The notes below the pieces were generated by a model. That model was not told where the DNA came from. It saw nothing but the letters and a program-made list of their open reading frames with translations, and made no database searches. The position numbers and the translations under genes are program-made. Below, one piece after another: positions 19,297 to 28,511 of a DNA stretch of 40,185 nt. The stretch is from Woeseia sp. Lineage in GTDB: Bacteria; Pseudomonadota; Gammaproteobacteria; Steroidobacterales; UBA11654. The stretch's first letter is position 1. The number at the start of each line of letters is the position of its first letter. Where the stretch lies: positions 1 through 40,185 of the forward strand of contig BPCL01000010.1 of the NCBI GenBank assembly GCA_019653755.1, in the 5' to 3' direction.

Positions 19297-20201
19297 ATGA
19301 AGCCTAAAGAAATACAAAAACTTTGTTTTCTTGTTAATCCAAAAGCGGGAAAGCAAAGGAGTGAAGCCTTAGTTCGTGAGATCAAGGATTTACTAGGACA
19401 GAAGAATATAGATTTTCACTTTTTCAATAGCGACAAGGAAGGATCAATCTCAGAGTTTATTCAAACAGAAAATCTTATGGATTTTGACGGACTTTGTGTT
19501 TTGGGTGGAGATGGGACGATCAATGAAGCAATAAACGGGTTAATGACATCTGGCCAATCACAATCTATTCCTTTAGGCATCATTCCAATAGGCAGCGGGA
19601 ACGCATTTGCTGAAACATTAGGTGAATTAGACCCCATAAAAGCACTAAGCAATATTCTCTCAGGAACAACAAGCCTAATAGATGTGTTTAAAATAGATGA
19701 GAGAGAAAAAACCTTCTTTGCAATCAACATTATAGGATGGGGGATGGCGGCCGAAGTTAATATTTTGGCTGAAAAACTAAGATGGATGGGAGGCATTAGA
19801 TATTCAGTTGCTTCTTTGATAACTGTGATGAGAATGAAGCAAAAGCATCTAAAGGCTAATTTCGGTAATAGCAATATAGAAGGCAAAGCCTGTTTTTTCT
19901 GGCGCTAAACAATGTCCACACAGGGAAAGGAATGCAAATGGCTCCCAATGCTATTTTAGATGACGGTTTAATCGATATTATTTTTGTCAGCAACGCTTCA
20001 AAACTAAGAGTGTTAAAAATATTTACGCAACTATTTTCAGGAACTCATATAAAGGATCCTCATGTAGAGTATAGTCAAGTTATTAGCTTTGCTATTGAAA
20101 CCGAAAACGACCCTTTGAATATAGATGGAGAGAATACAGGGGCAACACCGATTAAGGTTGAATTAATAAATAAAGCAGTCAGAATATTTGGCAAAATATA
20201 G
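19297..20201 (+). CDS. Diacylglycerol/lipid kinase of the YegS/BmrU family, one frameshift
   Basis: The joined protein of about 302 residues has the DAGK catalytic signatures: FLVNPKAGKQRS, the nucleotide loop LCVLGGDGTINEAINGL, PLGIIPIGSGNAFAETLG, and a C-terminal half with MAPNAILDDGLIDIIFVS and IDGENTGATPIKVE. The frame from 19297 ends at 19908, but adding one T to a T6 run near 19898 gives ACFFLALNNVHTGKGMQMAPN and continues to 20201. The family phosphorylates diacylglycerol, sphingoid bases or phosphatidylglycerol; the lipid is unknown. ATG 19297 is preferred over the TTG just before it. The next two small genes follow closely on the same strand. Confidence 0.85.
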
Positions 20202-20209
20202 GCTTGATT

Positions 20210-20362
20210 ATGAACAATAAAACTAACCGCATACCTTTGTATATCATCTTGTTTTGTATTTTTTTAACACTTGTATCAATTTATTACGAAGGCCAAAAGA
20301 AAGCTGCTGTCTTAGGACACAATAGCTTTGATCAAAGCACTACTCTTTTTTCTAAAAAATAA
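20210..20362 (+). CDS. Small single-pass membrane protein, unrecognised
   Basis: This is a 50-residue frame starting MNNKTNRIPLYIILFCIFL, with one hydrophobic helix at about residues 9-26 and a polar C-terminal tail of about 24 residues ending in LFSKK. It starts eight bases after the lipid kinase stop, and its TAA overlaps the ATG of the next gene (TAATG), which suggests translational coupling. I do not recognise the family. The tight packing between two genes is the main reason to believe it is real. Confidence 0.6.
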   Translation: MNNKTNRIPLYIILFCIFLTLVSIYYEGQKKAAVLGHNSFDQSTTLFSKK

Positions 20363-20769
20363 TGAATAAAGCTATTGATGCGGCCGCTGTCGTCGCAAAT
20401 GAAAAATGCGATCTTTTTGCACAGATAGATCTTCAACTTAGAAGCAGCAAGATACTATCAAATAGCGATGTTAATATATCATTTGAGGAAAATCCCATTA
20501 TCAAAAAGCCTGAAGCAGCTTTGGCAAAAGCATTCGATCATTTGGTTTCTATTAGGGCACAAGTGAGAACGAACCCAATCTCAGGTGAAGTAATTAATGA
20601 TCAACCTATTATTGTTTCAGCTTGGAAAAGTGATAGCTTTAATTTGCAAGAGGGTTGTGAAACCCCATCTGATCAAGAAGTAATTAGCAAGGCTTTCAGC
20701 TCAGTTAATGAATCTGTGGATTATTTCTTAAAAAATATTGGTACAGCTCTAGAGACAGCAAATAATTAG
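20362..20769 (+). CDS. Hypothetical protein, 135 residues
   Basis: A soluble protein with no signal peptide or membrane helix. It has an N-terminal helical region (MNKAIDAAAVVANEKCDLFAQ), a mixed middle with HLVSIRAQVRTNPISG and INDQPIIVSAWKS, and a helical C-terminus. Two cysteines are present. I do not recognise the family. It is coupled to the small membrane protein upstream by a one-base overlap, and together they follow the lipid kinase. It ends head-on against the cytidylyltransferase/cupin gene with no gap. Confidence 0.65.
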   Translation: MNKAIDAAAVVANEKCDLFAQIDLQLRSSKILSNSDVNISFEENPIIKKPEAALAKAFDHLVSIRAQVRTNPISGEVINDQPIIVSAWKSDSFNLQEGCETPSDQEVISKAFSSVNESVDYFLKNIGTALETANN

Positions 20770-21525
20770 CTAGTCACGCTCATATCGATCTTCATAACGG
20801 ACGATGTCTTCTTCGCTTAGAATCTCACCTATCTGAACCTCAACTACTTTGAGGATATTATTGCTTAAGTTGCTAAGCCTATGCTTAGAGCCTAAAGGAA
20901 TATAAAATGATTCGTATTGTTCAACTGTTTTAGTCTCGCTATCGCACTCAATAGTAGCTGTACCTTCTGCTACGAACCAATACTCTGCTCTATGTTTATG
21001 AGACTGAAGGGAGAGAATTTCATCAGGTAATACAGTCATTCTTTTTAAGAGATAACCCTCACCTTTTTCGAATGTTTTATATGAGCCCCAGGGTTTATCT
21101 ACTTCTCCAGAGACTAAACTCGAGCTGGATTGGATCTTGCCTCCACCAACATTGAATATCATCTCAATATTGTATTTTTTACAAGCTTTAGCTTCAGGAA
21201 TGTCTGATTCATTCTTTCTGTCACCTCCGTTAGCAAAAACCTTTATACTTTCCTCTTCAGCTAGTTGTTCCAATGTTTTACAAACAGTCATGTCATCATC
21301 TATACATTCCACAGCCCTATAAACTTCGGAGAAACCCTGAATAATTTCAATTCTTTCGTTAATCGGCATGAATGCATAACCTTTTTTGTCTATCAAGAAT
21401 CTATCGCTATTAACAATAACAATGAGTTTAGAGCCGAGTTTTGCTGCTTCTTGGATCATCCTTAGGTGGCCAATATGAATAGGGTCAAATCCTCCGCTTA
21501 TAACCACACAATCATTTTCGCTCAT
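20770..21525 (-). CDS. Cytidylyltransferase-like domain fused to a phosphomannose-isomerase-type cupin
   Basis: The N-terminal about 135 residues form a nucleotidyltransferase of the GCT/TagD kind: GGFDPIHIGHLRMIQEA (residues 11-27) holds the HxGH motif, and GGDRKNESDIPEA and GGGKIQSSS fit the later substrate and ISSS-type motif. Residues 144-251 are a cupin like the C-terminal domain of type II phosphomannose isomerase/GMP: KPWGSYKTFEKGEGYLLKR, LQSHKHRAEYWFVAEGTA with metal-type histidines, and SKHRLSN. The reaction is probably activation of a sugar or alcohol phosphate with CTP, coupled to isomerisation, but the substrate is unknown. It starts 20 bases after the preceding gene and has an AGGAG site, so it is likely last in that operon. 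Confidence 0.78.
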   Translation of the reverse strand: MSENDCVVISGGFDPIHIGHLRMIQEAAKLGSKLIVIVNSDRFLIDKKGYAFMPINERIEIIQGFSEVYRAVECIDDDMTVCKTLEQLAEEESIKVFANGGDRKNESDIPEAKACKKYNIEMIFNVGGGKIQSSSSLVSGEVDKPWGSYKTFEKGEGYLLKRMTVLPDEILSLQSHKHRAEYWFVAEGTATIECDSETKTVEQYESFYIPLGSKHRLSNLSNNILKVVEVQIGEILSEEDIVRYEDRYERD

Positions 21526-21545
21526 TTTTTTGTTCTCCTATCATC

Positions 21546-22772
21546 TTAAGTGTTTTCAATATATGGCATGTAATGACAGAAAACATTAACATATTTTTCA
21601 CCTTCAAGTGGACTAGGCCTGCCATGATCTAGGTTAGCGCTTTCGTAAAAAATTATTTCTCCAGGTTTTAAAAATACGGCATGTTTATTTTTTTGATGAT
21701 CTTCAATTTCAAGTGGCCAATCAGTTTCCACCTCTTGATCGATATTAATAATAACACCAATAATATGGGTCTCTTCTCTATCCCTGTGGACGTTGAGGAT
21801 TGCACCCCTATTATAGATTCTTACTCCGTATACATAGGTTGGGAGAAGTTTAATTCCAGACCAATTTTCAGCTTTATCCAGTAGTGATTGATGAACTTGA
21901 TCTCTTAAATCATTCGGTAACTCAATGGTATGGCTGGCAGAACCTTTACCCTCTGTTTTAATATACCCACCAGCGACATTCTCGATCTGCAGTGAGCTGC
22001 TATTAGAGTTATAAAAGTCCAAAACTGTTTTATGAAGATTATTATCTAGCTTGTCTTTAAGGAAGCCATTCTTTGTATAAATAGGAATAGTTTTATGAGT
22101 ATTTTTGAATGCTGTAACCATTTTTTGAATGGTTTGCTCTTTATCAGAGACCTTGGTGATAGTGGTCAGTGAAAGAGACTTTATAGGAACACCCATTTCA
22201 GATGCAATTAAATCAGGGTGGAAGCCATCATTGAACAAAATAGAGTAAAGTTCATTTTTTTCGCAACCCCTTTCTATGTTATGAGAGAGCCAATCTTTCC
22301 ATTCTTGAGTCATCTTTTTTTCTTCACAGATGAATACCCCAATATTCCTTTGAGTCCTTTTTTGATAAGCATCATAATCCGGATAAAAAGAGGTGACTGT
22401 TGGCCAAAGCTCCTTTTTTTCGTCATCCGATAGTTTTTTTGCTAGGTAGTATTTTTTTTCTGAGCCTATTTGGACAACGACCCTAGGATTTGAGAGCACA
22501 TTGTAATACCAGGTTGGATGCATGGGCATGCCACCCATAGAAGCAACTAAAACAGGTTGATCATTGTGAGTGACTTTAATTAAAGGGATATGCCGTGTTT
22601 TTTTGGTCTTTCGGCCAACTGTGGTTAGAATCATAATTGCATACTTGCCTGCCCAGCTACCCCATATTCGACCCTTAGATAATCTATAGATCAAGGCATT
22701 AAGGGATGAGATTTTCCCCAAGACTCTTTTGATTTTGTTTGCCCGATCTAGTGTAAAGGCTTCATTAGCCAT
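21546..22772 (-). CDS. Fusion of a deazaflavin-type nitroreductase (DDN/DUF385) domain and a 2OG-Fe(II) oxygenase-like domain
   Basis: Residues about 30-150 match the split-beta-barrel DDN family: MILTTVGRKTKKTRHIPL, then VASMGGMPMHPTWYYNVLSNP. These proteins often use F420, though some do not. Residues about 155-200 form a small helical module (WKDWLSHNIERGC and ILFNDGFHPDLIASEM). Residues about 290-402 look like a 2OG-Fe(II) oxygenase, with metal ligands His329 and Asp331 in NVHRDREETH and His383 in LDHGRP, plus Arg385 or Lys393 for 2OG. The start ATG is two bases after the stop of the upstream metallo-beta-lactamase-fold gene. Substrate and cofactor are unknown. Confidence 0.75.
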   Translation of the reverse strand: MANEAFTLDRANKIKRVLGKISSLNALIYRLSKGRIWGSWAGKYAIMILTTVGRKTKKTRHIPLIKVTHNDQPVLVASMGGMPMHPTWYYNVLSNPRVVVQIGSEKKYYLAKKLSDDEKKELWPTVTSFYPDYDAYQKRTQRNIGVFICEEKKMTQEWKDWLSHNIERGCEKNELYSILFNDGFHPDLIASEMGVPIKSLSLTTITKVSDKEQTIQKMVTAFKNTHKTIPIYTKNGFLKDKLDNNLHKTVLDFYNSNSSSLQIENVAGGYIKTEGKGSASHTIELPNDLRDQVHQSLLDKAENWSGIKLLPTYVYGVRIYNRGAILNVHRDREETHIIGVIINIDQEVETDWPLEIEDHQKNKHAVFLKPGEIIFYESANLDHGRPSPLEGEKYVNVFCHYMPYIENT

Positions 22773-22774
22773 CC

Positions 22775-23701
22775 TTACTCTCCAGTGACAAGATAATTGG
22801 TGATTCTTCTATAGAGTACCTTCATTTTCTGCTCATCAAAACCAATAATTTTATCCCTAAGCACCCCTTTTTTGATTAAATACTCAGGAATTAAATCAGG
22901 GGACACCCCCTGATTCATTGCTCTTTGGACTTCTCTGATCACTAGCTCATAAAACTTTCTTTGTTGTTTTATAACTCTGGTTGAACCCACGGTTCCTGCC
23001 ACTAAGTTCATTGGTTCTTTCTCAAAGCTCATATGGGATCCTATCACCCCTCGAGCACGTTTTTTTCTTGCCAATGACTCAGCTTCTTTGAAAAATGAGA
23101 CAAGATTGAATATTAGGTATCAGCAAGACCTGCCCGTAGATCATGTTCATACCTTTGGGGGGGTTAGCATCGTCAGCTATAAAAATATAGCGATCGGTGG
23201 GTTAAGAAAACCACACGACAGTTTCGTGCGATGGCCAAAGTAATCATTTCTAAAGCCTATTCCCACATCAATTTGTATTCATTGGCGAAAACTTGATCCG
23301 GTTAACCACATTTTGGAGGGATTTTCAGCCAGTTTTGTAAACATTGTTATGGCTACAAATGTGCGCCTTGGTTTTTAAAAAACCCTGCCCCAGACACATG
23401 ATCCCAATGAGAGTGGCTGTATCCCACTACTTTATGGTTATCGCTGATTTTTTAAGTTCTCGTTGAGAATAGGCTGCCTCCGGTGTTAACGGCCCTTTAC
23501 AATAATGCCATCTCCCCATGAAATAATATTTCGATAAAAGGTGTACCTGAAGGCATAGAGTGATCGAAAGTTGCTCATTTCCCAAAATTTTAAATTTTTT
23601 CCAAAAAGAGGCCTTCAGATTCTGCAATTGAACAGATCCTGGTTACCACCCAAGCAAATTGCATGAGATAAAACTAAAACTAATATTTTTTTAATCAACA
23701 T
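22775..23701 (-). pseudogene. Metallo-beta-lactamase-fold hydrolase (second of a tandem pair), several frameshifts
   Basis: A gene of about 309 codons starts at ATG 23701 with a signal-like MLIKKILVLVLSHAICLGG. Near 23420 another frame reads VVGYSHSHWDHVSGAGF, the HxHxDH zinc motif. The last 99 residues (22775-23074, open frame) are the family's C-terminal part, with VRDFEK-type helix residues FEKEPMNLVAGTVGS and YELVIREVQRAMNQG. In between the frame changes several times, roughly between 23100 and 23670. The hydrolysed substrate is unknown; exported relatives include quinoprotein-associated and beta-lactamase-like enzymes. Its start overlaps the stop of the first copy (TGATG), and the next gene follows after two bases, so all are one transcription unit. 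Confidence 0.62.
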
Positions 23702-24471
23702 CAACGACCCATATTTAGAAATGATGTGTATCTTCTCAGTATATTCACAAGATCTCCCTCATTATAATTTTCGTATTGTTAATACCCTCAAGATCCATTT
23801 TTTCTATAGCTATAAAATTATTCAGATAAACCCAAAACCCCCTCTTCGGCGGTTATTGCCATATCTTGAATAAGCTCCCAGAAAACTTTTGTTGGCTGAC
23901 AATTTCTGTTGGACCCAAGCTATATCTGTCGCATACCACTAATAAGTAATCAATTTGTTTTGAGGTTATAAGCTCTATAAAAGAATCAAAGAAAGATTAA
24001 GTGTGGGGGCCTTAAAAAAGGTAATGTCGGGTCTTGGGGAAAACTTGCCCCGTGTGCTAATCAAATCTGGGATGAAAAAAGTTTGATTTTTCTAATTCAG
24101 CGACAAGCATGCACTCTCCTGGCTGGGACCAAAATAATGCAGCTTTATAATCTCTTCCCCGATATTTATCTCATAGATTTGATCAAAGTAAACGGTTGGA
24201 TCAACAACTTTTTTATTTAATTCCGAGAAATAAAGCCCCCAATTTTTTGAGCAATAATATTTGGGTTGCTTGCACCAAAAATTTTCCACCAGTTATTCTG
24301 TCCCAATGTGAATGCGAGTAAACAATATCTGTAATTTCGGATTTGTTGTTTGATGAGAGATAAGATTTAATTTCTTGAGCAGTGCTTGGTTAATAGGGTC
24401 AATACCACCGACGCGTTTTCCAGTTATAATAGGCCTTGTTGTTGTAAATTTTTAAATAAACAACCTGACAT
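23701..24471 (-). pseudogene. Metallo-beta-lactamase-fold hydrolase (first of a tandem pair), several frameshifts, perhaps missing N-terminal sequence
   Basis: Near 24320 one frame reads DIVYSHSHWDRITGG, the zinc motif, preceded by STAQEIKSYLSSNN. Downstream come DPTVYFDQIYEINIGEEIIK and LHYFGPSQESACLSL, the usual second block. A C-terminal part (SFIELITSKQIDYLLV) and an end (EGDLVNILRRYTSFLNMGR) close at TGA 23701-23703. The only ATG at the front, 24471, overlaps the kinase stop (TAATG). At about 257 codons it is shorter than its neighbour and the expected signal peptide is not visible, so the N-terminus may be lost. At least four frame changes occur. Substrate unknown. Confidence 0.58.
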
Positions 24472-25599
24472 TAAACCCCTTCAAAAGATGTGCTGTTTGC
24501 ATACACAAGATTGAAACTTAATCCTAGCCAATAAAAAAGGAGAGAAAAAGAGTTAAATCGGATTCTAAGCATTTCTCGTCCAACAATAGAAAGGGCAATT
24601 TTCCCCAATATGGGGACTGCGGCACCCAATTCTTTTGCATTATCAGCCGAAGCATTGCCTTGAATGGATCGTTTATAAACTCCTTGCGCAATACCAGCTA
24701 ATCTAAAAAAGCCAAAGGCCAAATAGAAAGACCAATTTGGTATGCTGTTTATCCCCATTTTTGAGCAATAATTTGAAACATAATCGTCCTCTGAAGGGAT
24801 TCCGAGCTTCTCAAGATTAATTCCTGCTAGTCCTGGAGTGATCCCAATTTGCGGTATGTACCAATTCATGCACTGATACGCAAGGTCAGCATAAGGGTGC
24901 CCGATTGTGGAGAGCTCCCAATCGAGAAGAGCAAGCATTGATTCCTCTTCATGGTCAAATATCATGTTGTAGAGCCTATAATCTCCATGAACAATTGAGA
25001 TTAGACCATCGTCATCGGGCATTGTTTTTTCTAACCAAGCTATAAAGCGTTTCAACCTCAGGATAGTTTTCTGTCTCTGCAGCTCTGTATTGCTTTATCC
25101 AGCGTCCCACTTGCCGCTCAAAATAATTTCCTGGTTTTCCAAAGTCTAATAAGCCAGCTTTTTCTACATCAATCTTATGCAGTTCTGCCATAATACGGAC
25201 AGTTTCTTCATAAACTTTCATTCGCTTATTTTCATCAATTTCTGGGAGAGTTGGGTCCCAAAATATTCTTCCATCGACAAATTCCATCACATAGAAAATT
25301 GTACCGATTATGCTTTCATCATTGCACAAGAAGACGGTCCTAGGAACTGGTACTTTTGTTTCTTCAAGCGCCTTAATTATTCGGTATTCTCTATCCACTG
25401 CATGAGCAGACGGCAGCAACTCACCCGGCGGTTTTTTTCTTAAAACGTATTTCTTTTCAGCGGTTTCAAGCAAGTAAGTTGGGTTTGATTGCCCAGTATT
25501 AAATTTTTTGGATTTTTTAATCCCGGTAAATTCATCTAATTGCTGAGTTAAGTAATCAGAGAGTTTTTCGACATCAAGAGTGTGAACACCATCATTCAT
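24471..25599 (-). CDS. Aminoglycoside-phosphotransferase-like kinase (ACAD10/11 kinase type), one frameshift
   Basis: The N-terminal lobe has FNTGQSNPTYLLE and KYVLRKKPPGELLPSAHAVDREY (the ATP-binding lysine), and the C-terminal lobe has the catalytic IVHGDYRLYNMIFD and LALLDWELSTIGHPYADLAY. An extra base near 25056 separates the halves; removing it gives EVERFIAWLEKTMPDD. The length is about 376 residues. The last 30 residues are hydrophobic and unlike relatives, so another error near 24540 is possible. In animals this kinase is fused to the acyl-CoA dehydrogenase in ACAD10/11 and phosphorylates 4-hydroxyacyl-CoAs. Here the dehydrogenase gene lies eight bases upstream, which supports the same role. 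Confidence 0.85.
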
Positions 25600-25607
25600 T
25601 CAGTCTC

Positions 25608-26837
25608 TTAAACCCTACCTGCATCAATCATTTCTTTTTGTTTTAGAATTTTTTTAGCTAGAGAGGCTAAGTGTACCTCATCAGGCCCATCGGCTAATCT
25701 AAGAGTTCTTGCTCCAGCGTAAGCTTCAGCAAGGAAATAATCTCCAGAAACACCTCCAGCACCATGTATTTGAATAGCTCGATCTATGACTTCGCAAGCC
25801 ATCCTGGGACCAACCACCTTGATCATGCTGATTAAGTCACTCGCTTCTTTATTGCCATACCTATCCATTTTATCAGCGGTCATAAGAGTTAATAATCTCG
25901 CTTGCTCTATTTCACTAGCTGAAAGGGCTATACTCTCTCTAACAGAGCCCTGTTTGCTTAATGGCCTTCCAAAGGCTATTCGATTTTCCGCTCTTATACA
26001 CATCATCTCTAACGCACGTTTTGCCATCCCAATTAATCTCATGCAATGATGAATTCTTCCCGGTCCAAGCCGACCTTGTGCTATTTCGAATCCTCTGCCT
26101 TCACCCAATATAATATTGTCCTTTGGTACTCTTACATTATCGAAGTTTATTTCAGCATGGCCAAAGGGCTGATCAATATAACCAAAGACCGATAATGGTC
26201 TTATAATTTCGATGCCTTTTGTATCCATGGGAACAAGTATCATTGATTGTTGTTTGTGTCGGTTTGGGTTTTCTGGGTCTGTTTTCCCCATAAAGATAAT
26301 AATCTTGCACGCTTCATTCATAGCCCCAGAACTCCACCATTTCCTGCCATTAATAACGTACTCGTCACCATCTAAAACAATAGGAGATTCAATGTTAGTA
26401 GCGTCTGAAGAAGCAACTGTGGGCTCAGTCATTGAAAAGCACGAACGAATTTCACCATTGAGAAGTGGTTTGAGCCATTGTTCCTTTTGAGCCTCTGAAC
26501 CATAGCGATCAATAACTTCCATATTACCTGTATCAGGCGCATTGCAGTTAAAGACTTCAGAAGCAAAAAAGACTCGACCCATTATCTCTGCTAACGGCGC
26601 ATATTCTAAGTTTGTTAGCCCAGCACCATGCTCTGATTCTGGGAGAAACAGGTTCCATAACCCAGCATTTTTTGCCTTTTCTTTGAGATCATCCATCAAA
26701 GGCGGTGATTTCCATAAGTTATCGGTAGTTTTAAAATGTTCCCTGTAGGCTTCTTCATTAGGATAGATATGCTCATCCATAAATGCATTTAGTCTATCCA
26801 TTAGATCAAGAACTTTTTGAGTATGATTAAAATCCAT
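25608..26837 (-). CDS. Acyl-CoA dehydrogenase (ACAD10/11-like)
   Basis: An intact 409-residue FAD enzyme. Motifs are [20 protein letters not shown] (flavin and substrate loop), [66 protein letters not shown] and the C-terminal [23 protein letters not shown]. This pattern is that of the ACAD10/11 subgroup rather than the short-chain enzymes. It starts with ATG three bases after the sbcB stop, with AAGGAAG as binding site, and is followed after eight bases by the kinase. The pair would remove the 4-hydroxyl of 4-hydroxyacyl-CoAs via a phosphate intermediate and feed beta-oxidation; that is inferred from known ACAD11 chemistry. Confidence 0.9.
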   Translation of the reverse strand: MDFNHTQKVLDLMDRLNAFMDEHIYPNEEAYREHFKTTDNLWKSPPLMDDLKEKAKNAGLWNLFLPESEHGAGLTNLEYAPLAEIMGRVFFASEVFNCNAPDTGNMEVIDRYGSEAQKEQWLKPLLNGEIRSCFSMTEPTVASSDATNIESPIVLDGDEYVINGRKWWSSGAMNEACKIIIFMGKTDPENPNRHKQQSMILVPMDTKGIEIIRPLSVFGYIDQPFGHAEINFDNVRVPKDNIILGEGRGFEIAQGRLGPGRIHHCMRLIGMAKRALEMMCIRAENRIAFGRPLSKQGSVRESIALSASEIEQARLLTLMTADKMDRYGNKEASDLISMIKVVGPRMACEVIDRAIQIHGAGGVSGDYFLAEAYAGARTLRLADGPDEVHLASLAKKILKQKEMIDAGRV

Positions 26838-26839
26838 GC

Positions 26840-28299
26840 TTACTTCCTTATCTCTTCTTCTACTAGATTATAATAATTCTTTGTGGCGGAGAGAATGTCA
26901 GGGTTAAGTTTGACCTTCTTTTCCTTGGATTCCAATCCTTCCAAAGATCTCCGCGCATCTGATAATGTCCTCCAAGGTACCTCATCTTCAGTTAAAAGTC
27001 TTTCAGCTTCAAATTCTTGAAAGTTCATTATAATTTTTGGCTCACAATTAGGGTGCTCAGACGCAAGAATTCTCTTTGCAAAATCAATTAATCTTGGGTC
27101 ATTGATTTGTTGCATGATCTCTATCCTTTTTTCCACATTATTGGTTTGCAAAAAGGCGTCGCTCAGTAACCGATCACTATTATCTATAAAATGACTGTAG
27201 ATTTGAGATTCAGAAAAGTCAGGATTTTGCCATTCAGGCCGCTTACGACTATTAATATCACAAGCCATAAGAACGTTTTCTTTAAAGCCCTGGTTGTCTT
27301 GAACCATTTCAGCTCTTTTAGACGCCTCATCTAGGGACAGACCATTTTTTTCACATAACTCACCAGGCAAAATAACAGGGCTTTTATTTGATTTTATAGT
27401 GAAAAATGGCGAGCCTTTTCGATTAATTTTAGGAGCAATTTCCTCTGCGGTCATAAAGACATAATCAATAGGATCGTATGCGAGGTCGAAGTGAACAAGA
27501 TTGTTTGAGTAACTGGGATCTTCACAAATAAATGTCGGCGTTCTTTTGACCGCTAGCCGTTCTTTATATTTGACTTCGCCGTAATTAAAAAACAATTGTT
27601 TTGTCATTAGATTTATTGCTCTTTTTTTATTTCCTGATGCAATGGCCGAGAAAAAAATTCTTGGGGGTTTTGTTCAAAGAGTTTTGCCAGTTTTAACAGA
27701 ACTTTTACATCATCTAAGGCAGCATGCGCATCACCTGGATCGATTCCGTTAGCGATAGCAAGTAATTCTTGTTTTAGAATCAGTTTACCGGTGACATCTT
27801 TATGAAAGGCAATTGAAGTTGGTTCAAAACAATAAATAGCCTGAGCAACGTTATAAAGGTCAATATGGATGCGGTCATCAGAAGCGTTTGATAACAAATA
27901 GGGATTAATTAAAGAGGAGAAAAAAGAATGCCTAAGAATGATAAGATCATAAGAGGCTCCATTGTATGTCGCGATAATTTTCTCGGGATACTCTTTTAAG
28001 TAAGACGCTATCTTATTGGTTAATTCAAAGAGTGATAATGGCTCCTCCATTAGTTGCATGGGGTTAATATTAGTAATATTTAATGCGCCTGCATTCGGCA
28101 AGACATGATAAGGCAATCGGCATTTATCATTGATGATAATTTCTGGATTGTTTAAATCGTTATTTGCTTCCAAAATAGCGGCTGAAGTGGGGCGCTCGTA
28201 TTCTATATTTTTATTAATTCCTGTGGTTTCCAGATCAAGCCCAATGATGCCTCTAGAGCCTAAAATTTCTTTGTATTCTTGCCAATTAAACGCTTGCAT
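26840..28299 (-). CDS. sbcB: Exodeoxyribonuclease I, one frameshift at the domain boundary
   Basis: Two adjacent frames give N-terminal 228 and C-terminal 255 residues; together they match ExoI (about 475 residues). The first has the DEDDh exonuclease motifs [25 protein letters not shown] and the final [19 protein letters not shown]. The second has the SH3-like and helical domain, with [23 protein letters not shown] and [17 protein letters not shown]. An A7 run near 27625 with one A added joins them as [19 protein letters not shown], which follows the E. coli sequence at that place. So the apparent clean split is probably an error. ExoI degrades single-stranded DNA 3' to 5' in recombination and mismatch repair. 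It starts the minus-strand run towards 20.8 kb. Confidence 0.82.
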
Positions 28300-28355
28300 T
28301 TATTCCTTTTAAGATGTCTTTCTATCAATTCAATTAGACTGTATGATTGATAAAT

Positions 28356-28511
28356 ATGCAAAGGAAGAATTTTTTTTTACAGATACTATTGCTTGTTCTA
28401 ATAATCTCTATTCAGGCTTGCGGCCAAACAGGCGAACTTTATTTGCCGATTGAAACTGATGTCAGAGATGAGGGGTCAATGACAAACCTAGAATTTGGGC
28501 TAAATGAGTGA
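28356..28511 (+). CDS. lptM: LptM (YifL)-like small lipoprotein
   Basis: A 51-residue frame: a hydrophobic signal (NFFLQILLLVLIISIQ) then the lipobox-type AC with cysteine 22, and then GQTGELYLPIE. In E. coli LptM the processed start is CGLKGPLYFPP, so the pattern cysteine, two residues, glycine, then xLYxP is shared. LptM assists the LptD/LptE outer-membrane LPS translocon. The gene overlaps polA by eight bases. In many relatives lptM sits beside lysA and dapF instead. The match is short but specific, and the position is close to a gene start with a good promoter-like gap upstream. Confidence 0.7.
   Translation: MQRKNFFLQILLLVLIISIQACGQTGELYLPIETDVRDEGSMTNLEFGLNE

Noticed and set aside
19461-19886. 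Minus-strand open frame of 141 codons opposite the lipid kinase
   Set aside because: The plus strand encodes the clear DAGK motifs there, so this is a shadow.
26840-28299. Two separate genes: an exonuclease-domain protein and an unknown 255-residue protein
   Set aside because: Both halves follow ExoI in order, and adding one A to the A7 run near 27625 joins them in a way that matches the E. coli sequence across the junction.
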